A DNA stretch of 64,000 nt, taken from NCBI GenBank assembly GCA_014871385.1, contig CM026423.1, positions 10,471,952 to 10,535,951 on the forward strand, in the 5' to 3' direction. This document shows, one piece after another, positions 36,691-49,164 of this stretch. The notes under the pieces were generated by a model. It was not told the DNA's origin. It made no database searches and was given only the letters and a program-made list of their open reading frames with translations. The translations under genes were made by a program, and so were the position numbers. Each line of letters starts with the position of its first letter. The stretch's first letter is position 1. The DNA is from Ceratodon purpureus (lineage: Eukaryota; Streptophyta; Bryopsida; Pseudoditrichales; Ditrichaceae).

Positions 36691-38409
36691 TCACTTACTG
36701 TCCAGTTTCGCCGTGATCTGTTCCAAGCTCAGCCCCTTGGTCTCCGGAACGCTCGTGACGATGAAGGCGAGCGCAACTAAACTAATAATGCCGAAGATGA
36801 GAAACGTAGACGACTCTCCCACGAGGTCCTGCAACGGAGCGAACGCCAGTGCAACCACAGCATTGGATCCGAAGTTGACAAGAGTGGTCATGCTCAGAGC
36901 TCGGCCTCGCGTGCGAAGAGGAAAAATCTCAGACACCATGAGCCAGGAGATGGGCCCGAAGGAGACCTGGTAGCAGCCGACGTAGAGCAGGAGGGAGCCC
37001 ACAGCGAGGTAGGGGTAGTCTTGTAAGAATGAGAAATACGCTGCCAGAGTTGCCAAGCTCACGGTGATGCCAGCCACGCCCCCAATGAGCAGGGGGCGTC
37101 GTCCAAGATTGTCCACGTTGAGGACCGCCACAGCGGTCATGATGAGCTTGAAGAGTCCGAGCACGACGGCGAGCTTGGTCGCGTCGGATGCAGCGGAGAA
37201 TCCTGCGCTTTGCAGAATGGGGGCCGCGTAGTAGAGCACGCTCGGTTGGCCCGTGACCTGCTGGAAGAACACCAGCCCCGTGCCCACTAAGAGCGCCTTC
37301 TTGTTCACGCCCTGGAAGAGCTCTGCGAAGGAGACGTTCGCGTCTTCGCCCTCGCATGCGGTTTGCAACGCACTCCACTGGGAATCGCATTCCTCCTCAG
37401 CTGATTTTCGGCTGAAGGACGGTCCGCGAAGTCGCTGCATTGCGTCTGTTGCTTCGCCTTTTAGGGCTCCGACATCGCCCTTACCTTGCACTGCTCGGAG
37501 AAGGAGCCATCGAGGAGATGGTGGCAGCCACCACATGCCGGCCCCCATGATGGCCGCAATTGGAGCTCCGAATCCGAACATGACCCGCCATCCGCCCACC
37601 GAGTCCACCTGGTTGTCGCCCACTAGGAAACCTAACAGAATCCCACCCACGATGAAAGCCTCCTTGAGAGAGATCAGTGTTCCACGAATCTGGCTCGGAG
37701 ATGTTTCAGCGATGTACATGGGCGCCGCGTGCATGGACAACCCAATTCCAAGTCCGAATATGAGCCGCCCAGCAACGACAACTGCGAGGTTTGGTGCGAA
37801 AGCCGTGATTGAAGCGCCGAGAATGTACAATCCCGCTGCGAGCACGAGCTCCTTCCGCCGTCCGAGGAAATCTGCGATGTTGAATGCGAGAATAGACCCC
37901 AAGAGAGCGCCGTAAAGGGAGCCGCTGACGACCAGCCCCGTCTGGATTGCGGACAGGCTGTACCAATCCGTGCCACTAAGGCCTGGCGAGACGATGGACA
38001 CGGCGGCTCCCGACGTCGCCCCGATGTCGTAGCCGAAGAGTAAACCCCCCAAAGCAGGGAAGAAGAAGGGCCACAGCACTGCATTCCACTCAAACTCCCC
38101 ACTCTTGGCGTCTCCTGTCACCTGCTCCAACAACGGCACCTGCGCTTCCTTCTCCACATCCACCGAGCTCAGCTTCGGATTCTCCCCATCCATGGCCGTC
38201 GCCCTGCACTGATGCCATCTCCTCACCCTCACACCTGCAACATCCACACGATTCAATGCCAAACCCCCCTCGCACCCCACAACCTTATCCAATCCAGAAA
38301 CCAACACCCGCCCAGGAATCTCAGCTTGGAGCTTCCGTCTCAGGCATCCACCATTCACTCCAGCAGCTCGAAACGAGCTCTGCTGCAGCCGCGACATGGT
38401 GAAGGCCAT
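36691..38409 (-). CDS. chloroplastic MFS sugar transporter (D-xylose-proton symporter-like 3 type)
   Basis: 572 aa from the ATG at 38409, intronless and GC-rich. About 95 N-terminal residues, Arg/Ser-rich and non-hydrophobic, fit a transit peptide. Then come 12 membrane segments with sugar-porter motifs: LLFGYDIGATSGA, DFLGRRKELV, YIAETSPSQIRGTLIS, QQVTGQPSVLYY, DNLGRRPLLIGG and PETKGLSLEQI. The whole membrane domain follows Arabidopsis At5g59250 closely and is less like pGlcT. The role expected is proton-coupled sugar movement across the plastid envelope; substrate cannot be read from sequence. It is head-to-head with the OEP64-like gene, about 1.2 kb apart. Lack of introns in an intron-rich neighbourhood suggests intron loss or retroposition. 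Confidence 0.88.
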   Translation of the reverse strand: MAFTMSRLQQSSFRAAGVNGGCLRRKLQAEIPGRVLVSGLDKVVGCEGGLALNRVDVAGVRVRRWHQCRATAMDGENPKLSSVDVEKEAQVPLLEQVTGDAKSGEFEWNAVLWPFFFPALGGLLFGYDIGATSGAAVSIVSPGLSGTDWYSLSAIQTGLVVSGSLYGALLGSILAFNIADFLGRRKELVLAAGLYILGASITAFAPNLAVVVAGRLIFGLGIGLSMHAAPMYIAETSPSQIRGTLISLKEAFIVGGILLGFLVGDNQVDSVGGWRVMFGFGAPIAAIMGAGMWWLPPSPRWLLLRAVQGKGDVGALKGEATDAMQRLRGPSFSRKSAEEECDSQWSALQTACEGEDANVSFAELFQGVNKKALLVGTGLVFFQQVTGQPSVLYYAAPILQSAGFSAASDATKLAVVLGLFKLIMTAVAVLNVDNLGRRPLLIGGVAGITVSLATLAAYFSFLQDYPYLAVGSLLLYVGCYQVSFGPISWLMVSEIFPLRTRGRALSMTTLVNFGSNAVVALAFAPLQDLVGESSTFLIFGIISLVALAFIVTSVPETKGLSLEQITAKLDSK

Positions 38410-39619
38410 CACGGCGCCCAATCCCTCGATGAGCTCTCACTGCAACGCACAGGTTTTTTCCAAAAAATGTCGTCAATTAAGCCTGGCTAAAATCCTCAAC
38501 TGCCGAGCCTTGTATCCGACGCAACTTAGCTTAGCCTCGTGTGTTACCCATCAACTTAGCCTCAGCTGAACATGAGGCTGTTGCTGAGACGGCAAAGTGA
38601 GGAGAGGATGATGATGCGCGCGCGCACTTTGTGACGCTCTGCTTTTGAACATGAATGCAGAAAACGAGTCCTGGCCACTTGGCGGAGCCAGTTCCGGAGC
38701 TGCCACTTGGTGGAGCATTCAATGCAGCTCGCGACGACGACCTGCAGATCCTTTGCATGTCGCTCACATGTCTGTCGCTCCCATATCGTCGTCTCCATCT
38801 GCCACACCCCAATTTCTGCATACCCATCCTCTCAATCACACCAGTTTTTTTCTGGTAATCGATCACAACAGTAGCATGATCGTCTCTTCGAGTGCATGGC
38901 GAGGAGATCGAGAGCGGCGCGAGTTCACATGACTGTGGTGGGGTCGTCATGCGGGGGATGAAGTCTGTTGACGAGCACCATGTCATGGCGTGAAGAAGCT
39001 CCAAAAACCAAACCCTAATGTTCTCTTCGCTGCGTCGAGGATCCCATTTGCTTTATGAATTCATAGCTTTCCCGGCGATGCTTGCACCGGCATGGAATTG
39101 TCGCTGAGTGTGGTGGCGTTTGTGTGATCCTGCACCCAATTCAGCGGCGTTCGTTTCGGAGATCAGTGACTCTGCCGTCAATTGGGTTGAGGATCCGGAG
39201 AGGAGAAGACTGTTTTTCGTTCTTCGATCTTCCGATCTTCTGTTACAAGTGGAGTTCGTGCGTGATATTAGCGAATTGCTGGAGTGGTTTTGTGACTCTG
39301 GAAGGATCGTTGCAAGTGGTCTTTGGATGTGTTTCCCACGTGTGGGTATGTGTGGGATTTCTTGGCTGGAGTTTGGGTTTTGGCGTTGTTGGAGAAGAGG
39401 AGAGTGTCGAGAGTTTTTGGGTGGGACCTGAAGGCGAGATCGGTGGAGTTTTTGGAAGGCGGAGGAAAGAAGCTAGGGTTAGGTTTTAGTGTTGGTGGTG
39501 TGTGTGTGCTTGTTTTTGTGTTTTTTTTTTCTTTGGGGTGGTTTGGGTTACCAATCTTTTGGCCCAGCGTGGAGCTCCTTCGATCGATCCGAGGTGTGTT
39601 CCGCGGCAGCGGACGAAAC
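38410..39619. promoter_or_regulatory. shared upstream region of two divergent plastid-protein genes
   Basis: 1.2 kb between the start codons of the transporter (minus) and the OEP64-like gene (plus). It holds both leaders and promoters. Open frames here (for example 38531-39004 minus, 39082-39489 plus) have no motif and overlap each other. A short CGCGCGC run lies near 38617. Confidence 0.5.
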
Positions 39620-42600
39620 ATGCCGAGTGACGCGGTGGTGGCGAGGTCCATCGGGGTCCTGCTAGGCCTCGGAATTGCGGGATTTTTCATTCTTAGGCGG
39701 ACCCTGAGGCTGTCCAGTAAGAAGGACAATGGCGCTTTCATTTACTACTTTGAGTTGCTTCCTCCTCCCCCACCCCCGCCCCCCAGCGCCCCGCATCCTC
39801 TTTCGGGACTCACGTTTGCCGTGAAGGATATGTAAGAACTCGCCCCTTGAGATTTTTTGATACTTCCTCGGTGTGGCCGCAATTGCAGTGCTCTTGATCA
39901 CCACTTTTAAGACAATGTAGGAAGCGAGGATTTGGTGTACTGTCGTTTAGATCGTAAGCTGGGGTTCAATGTCTCAGGGTTTATTGCTGATGATCACCTC
40001 AAGATTTTTGGTTTAAATATTTAGAATTGAGTGTATCTTAATTTCCACTTGTTGTAGACACCTTTTGCCGGCCTCTCGTATTTTTATTTGATAACTGATT
40101 GTGCTTAGGATAAGTGGCCCTTTCGGTCAAAAATGTGGTGTCATTGTAGCGGCTTTCAGGTTAATGTTCTAAGATCCTGTGAACAAATATTGGTTGTAAA
40201 TGGACATCAGATTCGATGTGGAGGGCTTTGTGACCGGATTTGGTAATCCGACGTGGGCAGAGACACACGAGCCGGCCGTAGTCACTGCCTCTGCTGTTAA
40301 AATGCTCGTAGAGGCGGGTGCCAAGTGCGTTGGTAAACTTCACATGGACGAGCTTGCATACAGGTCAATCTCTAACTAAATCTTCATAAATAGTACGATG
40401 CGCTTGGTTTGATCATCATGAAGCGAACTTAGCAATCCGACTTGATGATTATTGAATATATGCGAATTAATATACTTCTGGAGTTTGAGAGGGTGGCATT
40501 CAGGACATGTTCTGTGCCATTGGCTTGATACATATTCTGAGGCGACCCTTTTTGAATTATTTGGAGTGCAGTATTAATGGGGAGAATGAGCATTATGGGA
40601 CGCCTGTGAATCCAGCAGCACCAAATCGAATTCCGGGAGGGTCTTCGAGTGGATCAGCCGTTGCAGTGGCCGCGAATTGTGTGGATTTTTCTCTAGGTTA
40701 GTGCACGCAGCTTATTCATGTAATCGAGGAACAGCGTGTGCTCTAAGCGATATGCTTTTATTTTGACACATAATTCATAGCCCTGTTCGTAGGAATGAGT
40801 TGTTGATTTCCTTAGTTCAGTTGTTCGACTGACATGTTTCTGGGTGTGGGTAATAGGGACGGATACTGCGGGGAGTGTTCGAGTACCTGCGGCGTTCTGT
40901 GGGATTTTAGGATTTCGTCCTTCTCATGCAGCCATATCAGTTTCCGGGGTTATTCCCATGGCACAAAGTTTTGATACTGTTGGTAATTATCCTTCGCCTC
41001 ACTGTTTTGTGTAGTGTTTTACGGACAAGCCTTTGAAAATCGTAGATTGTGATTATCGTTCACTAATTTGGTTGCTAAGTCTCTGACTGGCTCGTAAATG
41101 CAGGTTGGTTTGCAAGGGATCCAAAAATCTTGCGGCAAGTGGGGCACAGTTTACTTCAGCTCCCTTTCTCGGATGTTAAGCAACCACGGCGAGTTCTAAT
41201 TGCTGACGATTGCTTCAAGCTGTCGTTGATTCCGAATGAGGACATTGTGGGTGCGGTCATTCGATCGGCTCAGAAGCTTCTTGGCCGTGAGTTCGCAATC
41301 ATTTGTGTAGAATTTTACTAGGAACTGATTTTGTGAATTTTATACGGCCGCACGATTATTATTGTTGCTGATTCGCGGAATTGACGATAGGCTTTCAGTG
41401 TTTATCCCGTCACAATTCTTGTAGTCTAGAAGTTTATAACAAACAAATTGCTTCTGTCCAGGACAAGTTCTTCAACATGTAAATCTTGGAGAATTTGTGG
41501 GACGGAATGTGCCAAGTCTGAAAGAATTTGAAAAGGAGATCAGCAATGGGTCTTCGATAGGAGCACTTACTCTCCTACGAACTGCCATGCAGTTGCTTCA
41601 AAGGTATGTGCGCTTAATCGTGTTGAGTACGATCCCAAACTCTTGGACAGGAGTGCTTGATCGAGATTCACACTATTTCTTAATATACGTCATTCTTAAG
41701 CTCAAGAGAGGTAGGAGTATGCCACCAGTTCTCTATTATAACTCGGCAATTATGGAGATAAATGGCTGTTGTTGTCTTTGCATTAGTATTGGTCTTTAAG
41801 GGCGAAAAGTCAAGTTCAAAAAAGCGTGATATGGGTAATTTCAGATGGGAGTTCAAGGAGAACCACAAAGAATGGCTTGAAACTGCAAAGCCTGACCTTG
41901 GTGCTGATATTGCTGCTCGTGCCCAAGCTGCTATTGATTGTAGCGGGGAATTGATATCTTTAGTACAACAGATTAGAAATGAGGCTCGCTTTGCTATCAA
42001 CGACCTTCTAAAGGTAAAGTCAAATGGTTGGTGGTTTTCTGAGTAATGCATGGATTGATGTTAGGCTAAAAACCAAGTTTCTTCAGTCGAGTAAGATGAG
42101 CTATTGTAATCATACCAGTCTGAGGCATAATGTGGTCTCTGATATGTTCATCTGTGGTCTGTATGCACATCTTCGAGCCAATTATCAGTTATGTAGTATG
42201 TTGCAGTGTTGTATAACCATACGAACTGATGCTTTATAAACTAAATAGCTGAAGTTGTCTATAACAGAACGACACAGTAATGGTGATGCCAACCGTCCCT
42301 GACATACCTCCCAAGTTAAACACCAAGCCAGAGGCACTAGACGAATTCCGAAGCAGGGCGTTTGATCTAATATGTGTATCAGGAATGTCGGGTTGCTGTC
42401 AGGTAAATTTTTCTTGATCCTTATACCGTAATGCAATCGGAAAATTTCTGAGTGGCCTAGAATGGTTTGCGTGAATCATGATATCTATGGTTTGTTTTGT
42501 CGCTAAAGGTTTTCTAATTTCTAGGGCGGTGTAAAATACCAAGCTAGTTCTTCCCCCTTAGCATTTCTCGTCTGTCTGAATTACTGCATGAACATATGAT

Positions 42601-43956
42601 TTTTGCAGGCGAGCATCCCTGTTGGTGAATACAACAGTGTTCCTGTGGCAGTTTCTCTACTTGCGAAGCGCGGGGCTGATAAATTTTTATTGGACACCGT
42701 ATTAGCATTTTATCCCACTATTCAAGAAGAAGCGAAGGCTGCCTCAGACCGATCTTCTGTCGAAGCTGCCGAGCTGGCTAAAGAGAAGGTGTGGAAATAT
42801 TGTCCTCGTGTAAAGATCTTTTTAATTTCATTAGGCTGATTGGCATGGTCAAATAAATTATCAATCACCAGCGAAACTGGTGTGGCTTTTTTCTGTATTT
42901 GGCTCATGACCAGTTGTCACTATTGCCCAAATCCTAGCATTTTCCGAAATTTGTAGGATTATTATTTATCTTGTACAAGTTTGCTCTACTTAGCATTTGG
43001 TGTTGTTGTCCTGTTACTTTCCATTCATCTTGGCAATAGTGCATTGTTAATTATAAGTTGTGTTATTACAGGGCAATACTTCATTCAAGGAGAAAGATTA
43101 CAAGAAGGCGATTGGTCACTACACAGATGCAATTCGCATGGATGGAAATAATGCTACTTACTATAACAATCGGGCTATGGCATATCTTCAGTTGTGCAGG
43201 TATTTCGTCAAATCACATGATCACCGACATCCACATGCATTTGATGGTGTTCGGCAGTTATCTTAGAGGTTTTGGCAATTTATATTTGTTTGTATGCATC
43301 AATCGGGTTGACATGTATTTCACCACTATGCAGCTTTCAAGAGGCAGAAGCAGACTGCACTATGGCGCTGGGGCTTGACAAGAAGGTCAGTGAATGTTTG
43401 GTCTTCAATATAGATGTTTTTTTGTTTTTTTTTGTCTGGGGTCCCTTTTTTTTATTTTTAAATGTTACAGAATGCTAATCTGGAGTATTAAAACTGGTCC
43501 AATTGTTTAGTTATCTTTACAGGATTGGTAGTTCACTTATCGTTGAATTGTGCTTCTTCTAATGATCTGGCTGTTTTGTTTGCAGAGTGTGAAAGCGTAC
43601 TTGAGGAGAGGCACAGCTCGTGAATTTTTAGGATACTACAAAGAGGCTAATGATGGTACGAAACAGCTTTTGTTGTCCAACTCGTTCCATCTATTTGAGG
43701 ATTATTTTGAGACCTATAAAGAGTGTTTCATGAGCCATTTTCGTATCATATGAGTAATTCGTGCTTATTACTGCTGCTTGTTATTTTTGCGATGGTTAGT
43801 AACATGAGTTGTGGAATTTTTATTATACAGATGCTGACATGTGTCTTTTTGCTTGTGTGTTGACTCGCAGACTTTAGGCAAGCTCTGATCTTAGAACCCA
43901 CCAACAAAACAGCTAGTGAAGCATTGAACAGACTAAAGAAGCTTCTCCTGGGTTGA
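39620..43956 (+). CDS. OEP64: outer envelope protein 64 / Toc64-like (amidase + TPR), 13 exons
   Basis: Docking receptor for Hsp90-bound preproteins on the chloroplast outer envelope. Exons: 39620-39831, 40211-40363, 40572-40696, 40857-40982, 41104-41286, 41462-41603, 41845-42013, 42268-42402, 42609-42788, 43072-43199, 43334-43385, 43586-43655, 43871-43956; 586 aa with all phases consistent. In order: a membrane anchor (about residues 10-26), a Pro-rich linker (PPPPPPPP at 48-55), an amidase-signature domain (about 60-450) and three TPRs (about 469-586, GNTSFKEKDYKKAIGHYTDA onward). Unlike Arabidopsis Toc64-III, the Lys69, Ser146 and Ser170 positions of the amidase triad are all filled. A soluble amidase with TPRs is the alternative, but the N-terminal anchor favours OEP64. 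Confidence 0.9.
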
Positions 43957-44595
43957 GAGGGAGTCCCCTTCAGATTGGTTGTACAAGGATGACTACATGA
44001 AGCAGGCGAGTTTCTAATTACAATTCAAGATCACTTCTTGTGACCTACATGAGCTTCTTCTGCCTCGGAGACTTGGTGACAGTGTCTCTATGAGTTTCAC
44101 ATAAACAGTACAGAATGCCCGACATTTGTCCGGAACAAGTGAGGGTACTCCAGATGCGTTTTTGAGGAGCAGTACAGGAGATTTCATAGGAATTGTGCTT
44201 AGTATCGCAGCAGTACTGTTGCAGCATAGACAAGTTAGATAAATTAGAGAATAGGAGGCTTATGCTTCTTCATGGTGATCATATCATACTTCGAAGTCCC
44301 AAAAGTGTTCCATAAGTGTGATTGTAGCATGTACACGGCAATTTTTCTTGTTGGTTGGAGGCTGGATTTTTCTTGTGAGCAATGATTGTAAGGCACTGTT
44401 GCTGTTCTATTGTCATGTTTGTCACGAGATTCTGTCTCCGATGGCAACGCTTCCTTGGTATATATTATTTTATTTGGACTGTTACCATTAGCTTGATATC
44501 ACCAAACAATGCTAGTGTGCACGTCGCTACATTTGGACGGGCCATGGAGGTAGGTGCATCTGTCAAGATCTTGACTGATGCATTGTGAGCTTTAG
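43957..44595 (+). other. 3' flank of the OEP64-like gene
   Basis: Probable 3' UTR followed by spacer; no other feature supported before the TIR element. Confidence 0.45.
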
Positions 44596-45504
44596 CCCCT
44601 AAAGTTCTTTGATTATGTTTCACCAAAAAACGCTTCAAAACTGCCATTTCCAAAGTAAAAAGCTTGAATGACTAAAAATTTATTATTTTCTAATTTTAAC
44701 CGTAAGATCTTCAATTATATTATTGTAGTAAATAGCTCAATAAATTTCATCATAAATGACTGTAGAGATTAGAAGATTGTAGCAATTGAAATTTGAAAAT
44801 AAACTTGTTTGACAATATTTTTGACTAGGTCGACATACTGTAACTTTTTTCCCTTAGATTTTTTGCATTATGGATTTTGGGGTTTTTGGTAAATGACAAA
44901 GAAGATTAAGTCAGCTAATTCTATAAATAAATAAAAATTACAAACTAAAAACAAGTGTAGTATGTTGAAAACAATATGTTAATTCAAAAGAATGCTAAAA
45001 GAATGCTAACGGTCAATGCCAAAGAATGCTCAATCCAAACGGTCAAAGTAAAGATTGATGTCCATACTTTAAGTGAAAAAAAAGAAAAAACCTAAAAAAC
45101 AAATTTTCTAACTTTTATAAAGGAAGAAGTTTTTTTAGTACACTACCCAAAAGGGTGAGAAAACTTTAATATTTTGTGGAGTGAGTCTTTTGTACTGAAA
45201 GAAGTTTTTTTTGAGGAAACTCAAAGATGACAACATTAAGTATTTATAGAAAAAATCTTAGAGGTAATAGATATACTTAGCATGGCTGCCCGAACTGCCG
45301 ACCGAGCACCAAATTTCACTTCGGGTACCATAATTATTTTTTTAAATGTCTAATTGAAAAAAAAAAAAAAATCCCTTGAAGTCCTTGTTATGACAAACAT
45401 TCACAAGAAGTTTCAAAAGATCCCAACTTAAATTGAAGTCACAAGCACCTGCCCAAGTTCTAAAATAGCCCCCAATTGGCAATGGGCTATTTGTCCTTTA
45501 GGGG
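44596..45504 (-). mobile_element. TIR element copy D (TTAA family) with TTAG duplication
   Basis: 909 bp. Ends are CCCCTAAAGTTCTTTG and TTTGTCCTTTAGGGG. The same non-palindromic tetranucleotide TTAG lies on both sides (44592-44595, 45505-45508), which is direct evidence for a 4-bp target-site duplication. Internal sequence matches copy G in the opposite orientation. It has no coding capacity. Confidence 0.75.
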
Positions 45505-48500
45505 TTAGTTTTGCTTTCAGATAATGAATAGGTATTTACTTCTCGTGTCATAAATATGATATTTATTGTGAACACTGCACTCAAAAGTGGAAGTACAAAG
45601 TGCAAATTAGAAGTTACTTCAAATTATTCCATTCATAGGGTTAGTGATTGGAAAAGAGATCCAAGAGATATCGAGAGTCTTCATAGAATGAGGTTTAGAA
45701 ATGACAAAGACTATTGTTGCTTTAAACACCCGTACTAAGTTTAATGGAATATGGAAATGCTCTCATAATGGAATGCCCAAACATCATGTTTAAATTAGGA
45801 ATATGGGTATGTAAAGCAAGAATGGGCATGTGCTCATTTTTAACCTTAATCTTGTGAAGGCTCTCCACCTCTAGTAAAGTTCTTGTCCAATTATAGGAGT
45901 AGTAAAGTTTCTTTTGATCTCGAATATAGTAACACCCGGGTTACTTTAGCTGTGCACAATCTTAGGCTCTCGGTCTTAGGCTCCGGACTTCCGATTTAAA
46001 AGAATGTGTTTGAGATAATATGTTTGTTGTGACTTAATTCATCCATTGATGCAGACCAGTGAACATGTTCAGCCACCTAAAACATGAGCCCAGACTTATA
46101 TCGTAGAATTTGGAGTTGCCTACATCTAAATTTGGCTAAAGGGAAGGATAGCCTTGCATCCAATGGAAGGAAGGGTGCAAACTTGAATCCAACAGAGTTG
46201 GTTGAATTAGGTTTAATAGAACAGTTAGGCCTAATTTTGATATGGTAGATTTTCAATTTTTTTGATTTCTTTAAATCTATAAGTTCATATTTCAAAATAA
46301 TTTTTTAATTAAAGTCGATGCAAATTTGGCTTGACCAAATTTTCACATACTTGAGCATTTGTGGTGATTTTTCTACGTTTTTTTATTACTTCATTTTTTT
46401 GAGTTGATTTTATAAGCGCTACTTTTGAATTAAATTTTGGGATCTTTTTTGTAAACCACTTTATCATAAGATGATTAATAGAAATTCACTTATTGCCTTT
46501 TATTTAATTATTTCATAGGTCCGCATAGCTAATAAACCATAGAATTTCATAATATTTTTGAAATTAGATGAATGCCATTTGAAGAGATCCCCCTACTTTC
46601 TGACGTTAAGACGTCGATTCTTTTGATAGTACAACTTACAACACGCAATAGCTTTGTTTGTAAAAACATCTAATATTTTGACTTAGATATCATGAATTTT
46701 GATTGAAAATAACGTTATTTTCTTACTTTAAATAGTTAATTATTTTGGAAAAAGCTTAGTGGTTTTTGAATTCAATGCAAAACTAGTTTTTAAAGATGGA
46801 ATAGATGCAACAAGAGTTTCCTTAAGTTCAAAAATCACCAAGCTTTTATACACCAAATTTGAAGAGACAACCAAGATCTTCCATGCCTCCAACAACGGAG
46901 TAAAATAAACAATACAATAAAGTAAAGTTCATGGTATCTTTTAAAAAGCAAGGTGGCATACCTTACATAGATAGCAGGTTTGTTCACCCAGGAACAAATA
47001 TTTATTTTTTGGGAAAAACAAGGTTTGTTTTCCAAAAAATTAATTTATCAATTTTTTGTTTCTTTAAATCACTAGAAACAACCTTTTATGGATAAAAAAT
47101 AGGCAAATGTCACAAAAAATAATTTCTCATATTTATGTTTTTCCATTTTCAAGAGTTTCAATTTATTTTATTTTCATTTTTAGATTTATTTATTACATGG
47201 AAAAAGGATGAAGGTGCTCTTGATAACAATTAGATTGAGATAATTGCAGCAGTAGAAAAAAACTTTTGTACAGAAATTATTTAGTGTCACCCGCAAATGT
47301 TCTACACAAATGCCTCCACCACATGATGCACCAATTTTATGACACACATCACTCCATAAAAACTCACAAATTTACTGTCGTGCACTGCAAAAGCTGCAAA
47401 ACAGTCACATGCTAGGTGAAATTTGTCCTGATTTTGTGAACTAGTTTGGGATCTCCAAATAGGCGAAGCCAGGTGTAAGGTTGATGTACCCATTACCACC
47501 ACATAACACTTGGCCAAACTGTAGACTTTCCTTGCACCACCATTTGTTAGAACCCATCACCACCATTCCACTGTAGCACCCATGAAACAAGCAAAGCAAT
47601 GGCAAGCCAGGGTTTGGAATAAATTTGTAGAATTTGGAATAAATTGTGTGGTGGTTTAACATATTGACTGAAGTGGTTTCTAGTGAAACCTACAGGTGGG
47701 TTATAGGAAAATACTACTTTTCACTTTGAAAATTTGTATCTATTAATCTATGAGGACTTAAATTATGGAAAAATATGCGTTTTGTAAAAAAACTATCTTC
47801 TGATCCAAGAAAATTACTCCCTAAAAATAGAACTGCCACAAATAAGCAAAAACCCTTATTTTGGTGGTTATGGGTGCTTCAACCTTATTCTCTTCGGTAT
47901 TACAATTTTCCACGCTCTGACAATAAGATACCGCGTCGACCATTTAATTTTTTTTTAAAGCAAATGGTGACTTTATTCCATAGCCAGGAGACCAAAATAG
48001 CGTCGACCATTTTCTCAGGTCAATTTTTTGGATTATCTCGTTTTTTTGGTGCAAATGAAAGAAAATTCGGTTTACAAGAAAGAAAACAACCTATCCTCAT
48101 GGGCAGGTTATTGGCAGGGTATTGACAGGGTATAGGCAGAAGGACTGACCCATTCCAAACCCAGTTGGTCACTATGTTTAGTTCAGATTGAAGGGTTGTA
48201 TTACAGGACCTGTGGTCGTTTATTAATCAAGTTCAACAAGCCATTTTACTCCAAGTGCATATGTGCCAAATAACGAATACAGTACTGTATATCAATCATA
48301 GAAAATCATGAAGACAAGCATCCAGATCTATACGTAGAAAGAATGGAATTTGATTGATCTACAGTTCAGTATAGTTTGATAAGATTGAATGATTTTGTTT
48401 TTAACTGAAATGAATGTGAGATTTTTGTATTTTCATTTGTAATAAGAATCTAAAAGAAGCTTAAGTATTGTCATTGATATGAACGTACATATGATTGGAG

Positions 48501-48550
48501 TTTGAAATTGTATTGATGCTTTCAATAAAACAAAGAGTTCCTTGTCTCAA
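45505..48550. other. AT-rich intergenic DNA
   Basis: No gene supported. Minus-strand frames at 47302-47662 and a plus-strand frame at 47775-48125 lack motifs, good starts or splice partners. Confidence 0.55.
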
Positions 48551-48560
48551 ACTATGTCTC

Positions 48561-48899
48561 TGAAGCACTCCCCAATCGGGAACATAATTTTGTGGTCACT
48601 TGGAATCATCGAGATGTCTTCTTCGAGACCCTCGACACAGGTTTCCTCTGGCGCTACGCGTGACCAATCTGCCCACCTTTTCCTTAATTTGGCTGGAGTC
48701 TCTGTGGTTCTGTTTTAGGTTTCTCTGCTCCAGGTAATCAGGTTTAGGTTTCGTGGTATCCAGGTAGTTTATCAGGTGTAAAAATTAAAAATCGTCCTTG
48801 CCAGCAGGTTTTCACTCTGCTCGGTTTGCAGATTGTTACTTTTTCATCACTAATGAAGTTTAACATCCTTGTTCCCAAAAAAAAAAAAAAAAAAAAAAA
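48561..48899 (+). mobile_element. poly(A)-tailed retroposon with target-site duplication
   Basis: A segment of about 339 bp, GC-richer than its surroundings, ends in about 24 A residues. It is bracketed by ACTATGTCTC on both sides (48551-48560 and 48900-48909). Direct duplication plus poly(A) tail indicates insertion by target-primed reverse transcription. No reverse-transcriptase ORF and no clear Pol III A/B boxes are seen, so it could be a 5'-truncated LINE end, a SINE or a processed-transcript fragment. Confidence 0.75.
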
Positions 48900-49164
48900 A
48901 CTATGTCTCCTTAACAATGCCCAAAAAATGTTTTGAATCAACTCTGAACATTATTATCTCACAAATGGTGAAAATCCAATGGTTGAAAATTTATAAAGGA
49001 GTTTTGAGTGTGAAGTAACGCTTTGCACCCGTGGATATTATTCAAGGATAGAATATAGAGAAATATAATTTCTTTCATCATTAAAGAATTCAAAAACCGC
49101 TTCTAGGAACGTCAAACCTGAACACCCTGCTGAAGTAATTTCTATGGCAACCTTGACATGGAAC

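Noticed and set aside
36713-37915. Plus-strand and alternate minus-strand ORFs of up to 220 codons over the transporter
   Set aside because: They are shadows of the GC-rich transporter reading frame, with low-complexity composition and no motifs.
36691-38409. Calling the transporter pGlcT (plastidic glucose translocator)
   Set aside because: The membrane-domain sequence follows the At5g59250 xylose-symporter-like group much more closely.
39082-39489. 135-codon ORF upstream of the OEP64-like gene
   Set aside because: It overlaps other open frames in a GC-rich leader, has no motif, and the conserved OEP64 N-terminus starts at 39620.
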